NCBI GenBank assembly: GCA_032622095.1
Contig: CP136063.1
Coordinates: forward strand, 66,229,897-66,293,896
Direction of reading: 5' to 3'
Origin: Siphonodentalium dalli
Taxonomy: Eukaryota > Mollusca > Scaphopoda > Gadilida > Siphonodentaliidae
DNA: 64,000 nt
The notes under the pieces are model-generated. The model was not told the origin of the DNA. It did not search any database and saw nothing but the letters and a program-made list of their open reading frames with translations. A program made the position numbers and the translations under genes. Of this stretch, positions 1 to 8,896 are shown one piece after another. Position 1 is the first letter of the stretch. Each line of letters starts with the position of its first letter.

Positions 1-887
1 ATTAAGTAAATTAATTTTTTTTCTTTAATAATTTTCAAATTAGCCTGAATTAGACATTAAGTATCATTTACATACCAGTATATGCAGGTAATTATGGGAT
101 ATAATAATTACAATGTGAACAAGACTGTAATGTGTCCTGGCCCCTCTTCACATCTATTTAAATAATATTTTTATACTTTTCAGAAGACTATCCAAGGAAG
201 GTTATATTTTTGTTTCTTTCAATAAATGTTATTAAAACTTTATTTCAACGTCTACTTATTTACTTATTGATGGTTGTCAACAACAGTGAAACAAATGCTT
301 TGACAATTCAAATAATTATTTGACAAAAGTATATTTAAAAATCAATGTTAGTATACAAACACTGATACAAATACTTATTTCATACATTACACTCGTGCAT
401 CAACTAACTGTATGAGTAAAGAGACTGTCATGAAGTATAAGAATTATTGTAATATTCTGTCATGAGTTGTTAGCTGATATTGTCAGACTGCATTAAGTTC
501 ACCCTACCCTAGAGCTATCTGAAGTATCTTTTTATTGAACTACACCGTGAACTAGACAATTTTCAATATAAAAACTGCCAAGCAAGCTGAAACAGACACA
601 ATAAAACAAATTTGCGCGCAAAAAAAAAATCAATGAAAATTTTGGGACCCACCCCCAGAATATTCACTATTTTTCCATTTTATATCAACTTATGGGGGTA
701 ATTATAACAATATTGAATGTAATAGTGCTTCTCATATTGCAACAAGCCACAACACATACACAAATATGTTTAAAACAGTTGAAAATATGTCAATGAAACA
801 AAAATGCAAACAAAGTGGTAAAAAATTGTTTCTGGCCTCGGGTATACCCCACGTCTCGCAACCTTTTTTCGGTCCCTCCTGACTCAA
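1..887. other. AT-rich stretch without a recognisable gene
   Basis: I see no conserved domain, RNA gene or clear repeat structure. Short open frames on the minus strand (for example 732-992) have no recognisable composition and are probably chance. Confidence 0.5.
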
Positions 888-947
888 CAATGATTTTTTT
901 AGTATAAAAATGGTTAAACGAATGGGAAGGAAATAAGTAAAAAAAAC

Positions 948-1387
948 TTGCAAAACCAGTGAGAGAAAGATTGTGTTCTGCGTGTAATTCAAAACAAATT
1001 GAGTCAGAATATCATTTCATCTTAGAATGTCGGGCCTATGAAAGTATTCGCGAAGCTTATGTAAAGGACATAATTGCAACGTGCCCTCAATTCTTAGAAA
1101 TGACAAATTATGAGAAGTTCAGATTTATTATGCAGAATGAACAAATTGCAACCGTTAACGTTAAATGCGACATGATCCGGTCTTTCTTCACCATTCGAGA
1201 CAATATACATATGTCTAATAAAAGCAAGTATACCTGAGATTTTATGACAGTAAATCCACGAGCGTATATGCATATCATATGTGATTACTCATGTTAAATT
1301 ATTCCTTATGTTGATATATGTTGTATCTATTATATGTGCAACTGCCCATTGGGTGTATATGGCATTAAAATCTTATCTTATCTTATC
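948..1387 (+). mobile_element. 5'-truncated non-LTR retrotransposon (LINE) 3' end
   Basis: The fragment holds the end of an ORF2-like frame, a short 3' UTR and a pentanucleotide tail (ATCTT repeated, 1368-1387). Its 3' UTR end (aactgccc...gggtgtat...taaaa, then the tail) matches in layout the 3' end of the larger minus-strand LINE near 32388-32440, which has a (TTATG)n tail. It is inserted into a short repeat whose intact copy lies inverted at 3744-3861. The element is dead by 5' truncation. Confidence 0.8.
959..1237 (+). pseudogene. LINE ORF2 C-terminal Cys/His knuckle fragment
   Basis: This open frame encodes the extreme C-terminus of a LINE ORF2 polyprotein. The recognisable part is the knuckle C-x2-C-x10-H-x4-C (LCSACNSKQIES...YHFILEC), followed by the usual arginine-rich helix and a short tail. 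The same module, in the form KKCEANEIETEEHFIMRC, ends the larger LINE at 32529-32947 (minus). The coding frame continues upstream of the first ATG to the truncation point near 948, so the nominal start is not a real start. Endonuclease and reverse transcriptase domains are absent. It is a dead fragment, not a cellular gene. Confidence 0.8.
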
Positions 1388-1610
1388 GCAATGAATATAC
1401 GTCATTATTAATGTACACTAGGGCCCTACGAATATTTAGTTCCCGTTGGAATGGGATATCGAACCCAACGATAGGACAAGGCATGAAAGTCGATAACTAT
1501 AAAATAATTTCGTTTTTATCATTCTTTCCCGACTGAATAAATTATACGCAATTCCAGTTCACCTCACGTCATAATACTGTTGGGATATTCGAGCTTTTTC
1601 GAATCACAAT

Positions 1611-2973
1611 TTGAGCAGTGAATGCGTATTTAATCTTACCTGAGCAGTGAATGCGTATTTAATCTTACCTGAGCAGTGAATGCGTACTTAATCTTACCTG
1701 AGCAGTTAATGCGTACTTAATCTTACCTGAGCAGTGAATGCGCACTTAATCTTACCTGAGCAGTGAATGCGTACTTAATCTTACCTGAGCAGTGAATGCA
1801 TATTTAATCTTACCTGAGCAGTGAATGCGTACTTAATCTTACCTGACCAGTGAATGCGTACTTAATCTTACCTGAGCAGTGAATGCGTACTTAATCTTAC
1901 CTGAGCAGTGAATGCGTACTTAATCTTACCTGAGCAGTGAATGCGTACTTAATCGTACCTGAGCAGTGAATGCGTACTTAATCTTACCTGAGCAGTGAAT
2001 GCGCACTTAATCTTACCTGAGCAGTGAATGCGTACTTAATCTTACCTGAGCAGTGAATGCGTACTTAATCTTACCCGAGCAGTGAATGCGTACTTAATCT
2101 TACATGAGCAGTGAATGCGTACTTAATGTTACCTGAGCAGTGAATGCGTACTTAATCTTACCTGAGCAGTGAATGCGTACTTAATCTTACCTGAGCAGTG
2201 AATGCGTACTTAATCTTACCTGAGCAGTTAATGCGTACTTAATCTTACCTGAGCAGTGAATGCGCACTTAATCTTACCTGAGCAGTGAATGCGTACTTAA
2301 TCTTACCTGAGCAGTGAATGCATATTTAATCTTACCTGAGCAGTGAATGCGTACTTAATCTTACCTGACCAGTGAATGCGTACTTAATCTTACCTGAGCA
2401 GTGAATGCGTACTTAATCTTACCTGAGCAGTGAATGCGTACTTAATCTTACCTGAGCAGTGAATGCGTACTTAATCGTACCTGAGCAGTGAATGCGTACT
2501 TAATCTTACCTGAGCAGTGAATGCGCACTTAATCTTACCTGAGCAGTGAATGCGTACTTAATCTTACCTGAGCAGTGAATGCGTACTTAATCTTACCTGA
2601 GCAGTGAATGCGCACTTAATCTTACCTGAGCAGTGAATGCGTACTTAATCTTACCTGAGCAGTGAATGCGTACTTAATCTTACCTGAGCAGTGAATGCGT
2701 ACTTAATCTTACCTGAGCAGTGAATGCGCACTTAATCTTACCTGAGCAGTGAATGCGTACTTAATCTTACCTGAGCAGTGAATGCGTACTTAATCTTACC
2801 TGAGCAGTGAATGCGCACTTAATCTTACCTGAGCAGTGAATGCGTACTTAATCTTACCTGAGCAGTGAATGCGCACTTAATCTTACCTGAGCAGTGAATG
2901 CGTACTTAATCTTACCTGAGCAGTGAATGCGTACTTAATCTTACCTGAGCAGTGAATGCATATTTAATCTTAC
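1611..2973 (-). repeat. 29-bp minisatellite, 47 units, each bounded by splice-like signals
   Basis: Exactly 47 head-to-tail 29-bp units without an indel: the first and last units are offset by 46 x 29 bp. Read on the minus strand, each unit begins GTAAGATTAAGTACGC and ends CACTGCTCAG, so every junction reads CAG|GTAAGA, a consensus 5' splice site. The array begins at the donor of the PAN-domain exon (exon end at 2974, first unit 2945-2973). A few units carry variants (GTACGATT, GTAACATT, a gaccag form, a gcatat form). Several variants recur 522 bp (18 units) apart, showing a higher-order duplication. Confidence 0.95.
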
Positions 2974-2976
2974 CTT
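2968..2976 (-). promoter_or_regulatory. 5' splice site of the PAN-domain exon
   Basis: The minus strand reads AAG|GTAAGA with the exon ending at 2974. The sequence matches the metazoan donor consensus. It is the first of 47 near-identical donor-like sites spaced 29 nt apart. Confidence 0.65.
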
Positions 2977-3244
2977 GGTATACGACTGATCCTGTCTGAC
3001 TCGAATCCAAATTCCCGGTGCTAAGGTAGCAGCTAGATGTCGTCTGGTTAAAGGAGAATCTGATGCATCCATCCTGTCCACACAGATAGCCACAATGTAT
3101 CTCCGAGAACGCCGGCACGATGACGTGGAATATTACGCCTGGCAGACATTGCTTGAGCGACTCTCGATCAGCATTGTAAGAAAACTGCTGCACAGCAGAC
3201 AACACACTGAAGAACCGTGCCCAGAACAGCAACAAGCCACACAT
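2974..3244 (-). CDS. First coding exon of a secreted PAN/apple-like domain protein
   Basis: Read on the minus strand from the ATG at 3244, the exon opens with a hydrophobic signal peptide (MCGLLLFWARFFSVLSA) and continues into a cysteine-rich segment with the spacing of PAN/apple modules (HCGYLCGQDGCIRFSFN, then SSCYLS). Such modules in animals usually mediate protein or carbohydrate contacts of extracellular proteins. The frame ends at TACCAAG|GTAAGATT, a strong donor, so coding should continue in an exon that I do not find in this window. An upstream in-frame ATG at 3274 would add ten residues; I prefer 3244 because it gives a clean signal peptide. A TATAAAGG string at 3487-3494 (minus) could be a TATA box. 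The intron starts directly with the 29-bp minisatellite. Confidence 0.6.
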
Positions 3245-3743
3245 GACCTTATATGGTCTATATGCGATTTGCATCTTGTCGACAGTAATGGCGTGCGTGC
3301 GACGACTATCCTCTACACGGACCACTCTAATGTTGTATTGGGTTGGTGAAGCTATTTTGCTATTGACCAAATGTATCCAGAAAGTCGCGTGGTGAACACA
3401 ATGGTAAGATTAACTTGGATACCAGTCTCCCTCAGTCGGTGAATGATAATGTAGGAATGAAAATTCATCTAATGCGTAAGTGCTTCCTTTATAAAAAATT
3501 AAACACCTCACGGTATGGATGGTCGATGTGAAGCTACTCATATCCAACTTTAAAATTTGTATAGATTTATTGAAGTTTTCTAACCACAATGAAAGCTGTA
3601 GTAGCATAGTGTGTTGCTATCAACACACTATGAATGCAAACGTTCTGGGATAACATCACGCCCACTCTTATACCTACAATGTCAGGTGCTAGTTGCATTT
3701 TCGGCTCGTTCCGACATAGCCGCACGGGCGCCCAATTTGTTTT

Positions 3744-3861
3744 TAATATTCGCAGGGTCCTAGTGTACTTTGATAATGACGTATATTCATTGTGATATGC
3801 ATGTTTTTATTACTGATTTCCTGCCCCTCCGTTTAACCATTTTTATACTAAATAATCATTG
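3744..3861 (-). repeat. Short interspersed repeat, copy B (uninterrupted)
   Basis: An inverted, intact counterpart of 888-946 plus 1388-1437. It lacks the LINE fragment and so gives the pre-insertion sequence. Similarity stops near aatattcg on one side and caatga on the other. Confidence 0.7.
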
Positions 3862-4962
3862 ATGAGTAGTTACCTTAGAACATGTTCAGATAATACGGTC
3901 GTTTGTTTTAAACTTATTATCTCATACACCACATGCGATCAATTATGGACTCATATATCTAGAACATTAAGAGACAACTGCATGCTTTATATATATTTGA
4001 ATTATGTCGATAATCTGGATTTCTACACAAACCATGGCCAATATCAATATTTCGGTCATTGGTACAATTTAAATAAAATAAATCAAGTATATGGAATTTT
4101 TGTGCTCAAACGCTAATTCTGCAATCTTCGAGATTTATGCATCTTTAAAAAACCAAGGGCTGTAGTTGGAAATTCCCGAATAAATGGGGGAAGAGGTGGA
4201 GTAAAAAAAAATTCCTGCATAGTTCGAATTTTATAACATGCTTAAAGTTACTGTTGAATATTGTAGTACACCTCGGGTAGGAATAGGCCTACGTTCGTCA
4301 GGATATAGCTCAACTTGAGCCCGAGATATAATACCGGTACGTGATGATGTGTATATATATGACTGTATAGGTCACCCCCTGTGTGGTAACATATAAGTCG
4401 GGTTCTGTCTCGTCAGAAGGCTAGATGAATTTGTTATTCTGCTGGTCGATCTTCACCATGCAACCTCGATCTGGACCTATATGTACAGGGGAGTTGGACT
4501 GTATCCTATATGTATACAAGTATGCGTGTAGCCGTAGTCTATATGCCTATGAGTGGAAACTTCACCAAAGGCCTCGCTCGATTTTACCGAGTGAGTCCAG
4601 GGGTCGGGTAGACAACTGAGAATTGAGTTCAACTTGATGAAGTTTATTCTTTACAATATGTACATTTGTATCGTTCTTTATATGTGGTGAGTTGATGATA
4701 TCACAGCAGTAATAAATACTATAACTATATAATAATAACACTATTGGCAGTATAGACGTGTTGTTCCCGATAGGCAATGACCTTGATTCACGGGTAATCA
4801 GTACAGTCAATGAAAGAGTCTGATGCGGACTTTACATACTATGACTGTGTATAAAGCTGGAATTTAACAACGAACAATGAAGAGCCATGTGGAATGTATC
4901 TTTATACGTGATGTCAAACCTTGTGGTTGGAATTATGGAAATTTATAGAATTAAGTAGTGCA

Positions 4963-5105
4963 TGGGACGATGCAGAAATTCCCCAAGTGGGAAATGTTGA
5001 TGTGGATTCGGACTTAGAAAATTCCGGATATAAATGCCGTCGTTGGACGATGCATAAATTCCCTAAGTGGAAATCTTGACGTTGACTCGGACTTAAGTTC
5101 TCAGT
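4963..5105. repeat. Imperfect direct repeat, about 75 bp, two copies
   Basis: Two units share 'ggacgatgca.aaattccc.aagtgg.aa' followed by 'tcggactta'. The first is at about 4966-5030 and the second at about 5045-5100. Confidence 0.6.
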
Positions 5106-5209
5106 ACTAACTATATGGAGGCGAGATGCAGTATAAGATTTAAGCGATAAGCGTCAAAGGTTGTATTACGAATGACACTGACGTTAGGAACAACGCGACT
5201 TATATACTG

Positions 5210-5330
5210 AGAGAATTCCTGAGAGCCAATAAATGGACTGACAGAATTCCTGAGGACCAAACGTTAAGGACGTCAGAAATTCCTGAGAGCCAATTAATGG
5301 AACGCCAAAATTCCTGAAAGCCAATGACGT
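5210..5330. repeat. Short tandem repeat with core aattcctgagagccaat
   Basis: Four diverged units of about 30-40 bp, each containing aattcctga.agccaa or a variant, separated by a gac/gtc-containing spacer. Confidence 0.6.
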
Positions 5331-5640
5331 CGCAGAAAGTTAACCAATTCACGAATTTATAGTTTTGGACATTGTTATACGATAAATAGAATATGTAATT
5401 CGTATTTATCTAATAAACATACGATATAATGTCACAAACTGAGAACAGAATAGCGCACGATATCTTCGCTTGCATTTAATTTCTGCTAATTCACCAGGTG
5501 TAATTGGGTTTCCGGTGCAATGAAGTGACGTCACATTAAACTTTTGCTGCCGATGTCATATAGCTATTTAGTGATTTGTGTGCGTTTTGGACATCATAAT
5601 CAATTTATAGGTGTCATATGATAAATAGAATATGTAATTC

Positions 5641-5760
5641 GTGTTTCTCTCATATGATATTTATGAAACTCATCACGAATTTTCAGTTTTCTCTCGCCGG
5701 ATGCTCGAGAAAACTGAAAATTCTTAGACTCGTTTCATAAATATCATATGAGAGAAACAC
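5641..5760. repeat. Long perfect hairpin (foldback) sequence
   Basis: The arms 5641-5669 and 5732-5760 are perfect 29-nt reverse complements (gtttctctcatatgatattt on the left arm). A second nested pair lies at 5677-5693 and 5707-5723 (gaattttcagttttctc). The left outer sequence (gataaatagaatatgtaatt) is also found about 240 bp upstream near 5383. This is probably a small foldback element; no target duplication was identified. Confidence 0.8.
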
Positions 5761-6238
5761 TCAGTTCATATCCTCTATATATGTACTTTTAGTATTATGA
5801 CCAATTTGTGCCAGGGGCCGGTGGTTGTACTATTCATGTGTGTTTCCGAATACGTTGTTCGAATAAATAGGATTATCGTTATTTGTGGCTGAGACATGAG
5901 AAGCTGATTTTATATGTAAGACTGCATGCTGAACATGAAAATTCAAGTTGAGATATTGTCAATTTGCCATAGGTTGGTATCCATCGCCAGTGTTTCCAAA
6001 CATAAGTACGTCCGTCGACAACTTCCTATAGGTTGTAACTTTGGTCGGATCTTTATGAAATTTGCCATGACTGTTGACATTGCATGGTAACATGTAGATT
6101 GGGAACGAGTCATTTTGTGGGCCAGTCGGCAAAAAACATGCATCATATATCACACATTTCAATCTATATAGTATACGGGCTAGATGCCGCCACCGAAAGC
6201 GACAGAATGTGCGATATTAACGCATGTTTCGGCGCGCC

Positions 6239-6311
6239 GAAAGCGACAAAAAGTGCGCCGTAACGACGCACATTTGGTCGCTTTCCGCGCGTTACTAATG
6301 GCGCACTTTTT
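6239..6311. repeat. GC-rich inverted repeat in an AT-rich background
   Basis: caaaaagtgcgcc (6246-6258) pairs with ggcgcactttttg (6299-6311). Several gcgac/gtcgc and cgaaagcg motifs nearby form further short palindromes. No gene is visible. Confidence 0.5.
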
Positions 6312-6684
6312 GCCGAAAGCGCCATTATGAAGTGGCCCTAATAGTATTCCATACAATTGATATTCTAACGCAATAATTAACGCCACCGGTGTAATATGTT
6401 CGCATGCGATATGAATATTTTATATGAAAATAAAATTATGGGGGGAGGGGGGGGGGGCATGTTGATATATTGTGTCTCTATTACCATATATATTTGGTTT
6501 GAGAATAAATATTTGAATTTGAATTTGAATTCTTGGAAATATAATAACACCTGATCCAATGGGGGATTGGATTATGGGTAATTAGATCGCTGAATAAAAT
6601 AGTCCGACACAGATTAGCACATGTGCTGATTTATATTGATACTACCACACCCTTTGGAAAGGATGCGATCGTGTGGTAATAAAA

Positions 6685-7080
6685 GATCGATTTCGACGAA
6701 ATTTGATACTTAGGGGTACTTGTGTCCGGGGAGTGTTTTGGACGGGTCAAATCGTGACCTCGACCTGACATTGACCTTTAAATCAGTCAGTTCAAGGTCA
6801 AATTGGGTAAAACGGACGGATTTCGACGAAATTTGATACCTAGGGTTACTTTTCTCCGGGGAGTGTTTTGAACGGGTCAAATCATGACCCCGACCTGACC
6901 TTGACTTTCAAAATAGTCAATTCAAGGTCAAATCGCGCCTTTCGCCGGAAATCAGATGGGAAACAGCCCGGACGAAGTCGGGCCCACCAGCTAGTGTAAT
7001 AAAAAAGACAGCTTGAAGAATGTAATGTATAACACGAGAAACGGGGAAAACTTGATATATGGAAGTATCCATATGTTATT
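6685..7080 (+). repeat. Helitron-like interspersed repeat, copy 1 (two 130-bp core units)
   Basis: Two units of 130 bp start with tttcgacgaaatttgatac at 6691 and 6821. Each contains clustered TGACC/AGGTCA half-sites (for example gacctgaccttgac, ttcaaggtcaaat). After the array comes cagcccggacgaagtcgggc (hairpin-like) and caccagctagt, the arrangement of a Helitron 3' end. Similarity to the second copy (13231-13875), however, continues about 85 bp past that point, so the true end is uncertain. Confidence 0.55.
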
Positions 7081-7519
7081 TTTCCATGTATAAATTGTAA
7101 ATGTGACGTTCTGTTTTTTCGTTCTAATAAAATATTGTTAACACTCTTAAAAGTTATCTATACCGGTCTGTGTGTATGCATTCGCCCTATAGTATACAGA
7201 GAACATGTGTAGGGTAGACAATAAAGAGCGTTTGTTGAAGCATTTATTGCGAGGGTCTTAATTGCAACTAAGAGTCCTTTAACATCATGTCTCCATAAAA
7301 AAAACTGGTAATTTGTTTACTCAGAAGCCACAACATGCATATTAGCTTTGATAATTCCAATTAACAAAACTATTCCTGTTGTTGAGTCGTTTCCGGCCGA
7401 AGGCCGGGTAGGATGGTCGGAACGCATTGTGCAATTCCCTTCACCCTTAAATATATATATATATATATTCCTGATGCATAATGCCCCATTATCAGTATGT
7501 TTGTACAGTCTGACTGAGG

Positions 7520-8626
7520 CTCTGGCAGGAGAGTGGAGCGAAAAGGTCGTGCTTGCTTCGATCTGATTAGTTCCTCTTTTGTCAGAGCGTTGAGCACGGG
7601 TGAGTCGTGTGGCCGCGCCTCCGGGTGCAGCTGTCCCCGTGCTTAACGCCAGTGAGACGGTTTTGGATTAGGCTTATGGATTTAATCCCAGACGCCGTGT
7701 TGGCCGCAGTGCAAAGGTGTTCGGTAGTGGACATTGCTAACTGGAGTCTCCAGTCTAGCAGGGGCTACCTGACCCTTTGCCTGGAGTTCCGGACTGAAGA
7801 TGCTGGCATCCAGAGATCGCAAGCCCGGGACACCAACTCCAAGACTGCCTCCTGTCATCTGAGTGGGAAGAACAAAGGGCCGCCCAAGAAGAAGACGCCT
7901 GCGAGGAAAATAAGGGACGCCGCCAGACGAGCCAAATGGAAGAAGAGGGGGTGACTGTTGATCTGCCAGTCACCCCTCCCCTTGTGGTTCAGCCGACGTC
8001 CAATGTCACAGCCGGCAGGTCGGAGTTGTCTGAGAGACGCCCAGACTACCCGACCTGCATGGAGACAGGCGACATCGCACCAGCTAGCAGGGACTCCGTC
8101 GATCTTCCGGAGGTCCCTGCTGTCGTCGTCGAGGCAAGCGGAACAAGGGAGCAGGAAACCACCCCTCCTGTTCCTGCCGCCTGCTTCGAGGTGGAACTGG
8201 ACAGCTTGCCACCACGGACACCGGAGTACCAGCACATCCCGGTGTCCCCCAGCTCCACCGCTAGCAACAACAACAGCACAGACACCACTCGGTCTGCTCG
8301 GTCTCATGAAGAAAACATGCGGATTGCAGATAACGCCATCGCTAAATACGAAAGATATAACAAAGAACTAAAAGAAAACCTCCAACGCAACTTACAAGAA
8401 GCGGAAGTACATCGTATCACTCAGCAGAGACCTACATCATCTCCTCAGTCATCAACAGAAAAGCCAAACCCAAAAAAGAAAAGGAAAAGAAAAAATAATC
8501 ACCATCACAAAATGCTTACCCTTTTTTTCCCCTCACCAATAAAGGTAACAACATGAGGGATTAAGGAGGAGGACCATTCGGTCCTTCCGACAATCCCGGG
8601 CTAGCCCCCGAACCACTCATTCTCTC
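7520..8626 (+). mobile_element. ORF1-only retroposon, copy 1
   Basis: The element begins ctctggcagg and ends accactcattctctc. It is flanked by an 11-bp direct repeat, tctgactgagg, at 7509-7519 and 8627-8637, the target-site duplication expected of LINE-driven retrotransposition. Copy 2 (8897-9953) shares the same 5' start, coding region and 3' UTR but has a different target duplication, so the two are independent insertions rather than a tandem gene duplication. There is no reverse transcriptase and no poly(A) tail; the 3' UTR ends in a conserved pyrimidine-rich segment with a small cggt..ccg hairpin. By analogy with half-LINEs it could be mobilised in trans. Confidence 0.75.
7676..8556 (+). 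pseudogene. ORF1-like protein of retroposon copy 1, frameshifted
   Basis: The frame opens at an ATG (7676) with MDLIPDAVLAAVQR and continues through WSLQSSRGYLTLCLEFR and a lysine/arginine-rich stretch (KKKTPARKIRDAARRAKW). At about 7941-7950 four bases are missing relative to copy 2. The first frame then stops at 7954 and homology continues in another frame (7936-8556) with VTVDLPVTPP, SVDLPEVPAVVV, FEVELDSLPPRTPE and a basic C-terminus. I recognise no catalytic domain. The basic 'KxPSRxRRDxRRxxxW'-type segment resembles RNA-binding parts of retroelement ORF1/gag-like proteins, which is inference. Compared with copy 2 it keeps the ATG start but has lost the frame. Confidence 0.6.
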
Positions 8627-8896
8627 TCTGACTGAGGTGTCACTGGCTTTAAAGATTATCCCACACGAAGAGCTGTGTTAATTTTCTATTGTTTATGGTG
8701 TTCATTTGCTTCAGATACTGATGAAATAATGCGGTTAAGCTGATAATCTGAAATTCAGTGATTTCATTGGCCGTATCACAGTGTGATACGAATACATCTC
8801 ATCTTTGGGCGCCAAAAAAAAAAAATAAACAAAACACAAGACAAAGATGGCATGTATGCCAATAAAATGTGTGCGCGCAGTGTTCGTGATATACGA

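Larger units (their letters stand above)
888..1437 (+). repeat. Short interspersed repeat, copy A, split by a LINE fragment
   Basis: Bases about 888-946 and 1388-1437 are the two halves of a roughly 120-bp repeat. The same sequence is present uninterrupted and inverted at 3744-3861: both share 'agtataaaaatggttaaacg' and 'caatgaatatacgtcatta'. The intact copy serves as an empty site and defines the LINE insertion between the halves. The two copies flank the minisatellite and the PAN-domain exon as an inverted pair. Confidence 0.7.
3862..5640. other. Intergenic stretch, no recognisable gene
   Basis: Open frames here (3859-4116, 4425-4619, 4562-4810) are short, have low-complexity or random composition, and show no domain. 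The only structure is two local tandem repeats (see 4963-5105 and 5210-5330). Confidence 0.4.

Noticed and set aside
1611-2973. 29-bp direct repeats resembling a CRISPR repeat length
   Set aside because: The units are head to tail with no spacers, and the context is eukaryotic with introns and LINEs; it is a minisatellite.
3399-3412. GTAAGATTAA on the plus strand, matching the minisatellite unit start
   Set aside because: Only ten bases match, the strand is opposite and there is no continuation; chance cannot be excluded.
6950-6995. A definite Helitron 3' terminus
   Set aside because: The hairpin plus CTAGT looks right, but the two copies remain similar for about 85 bp beyond it, so the end is not established.
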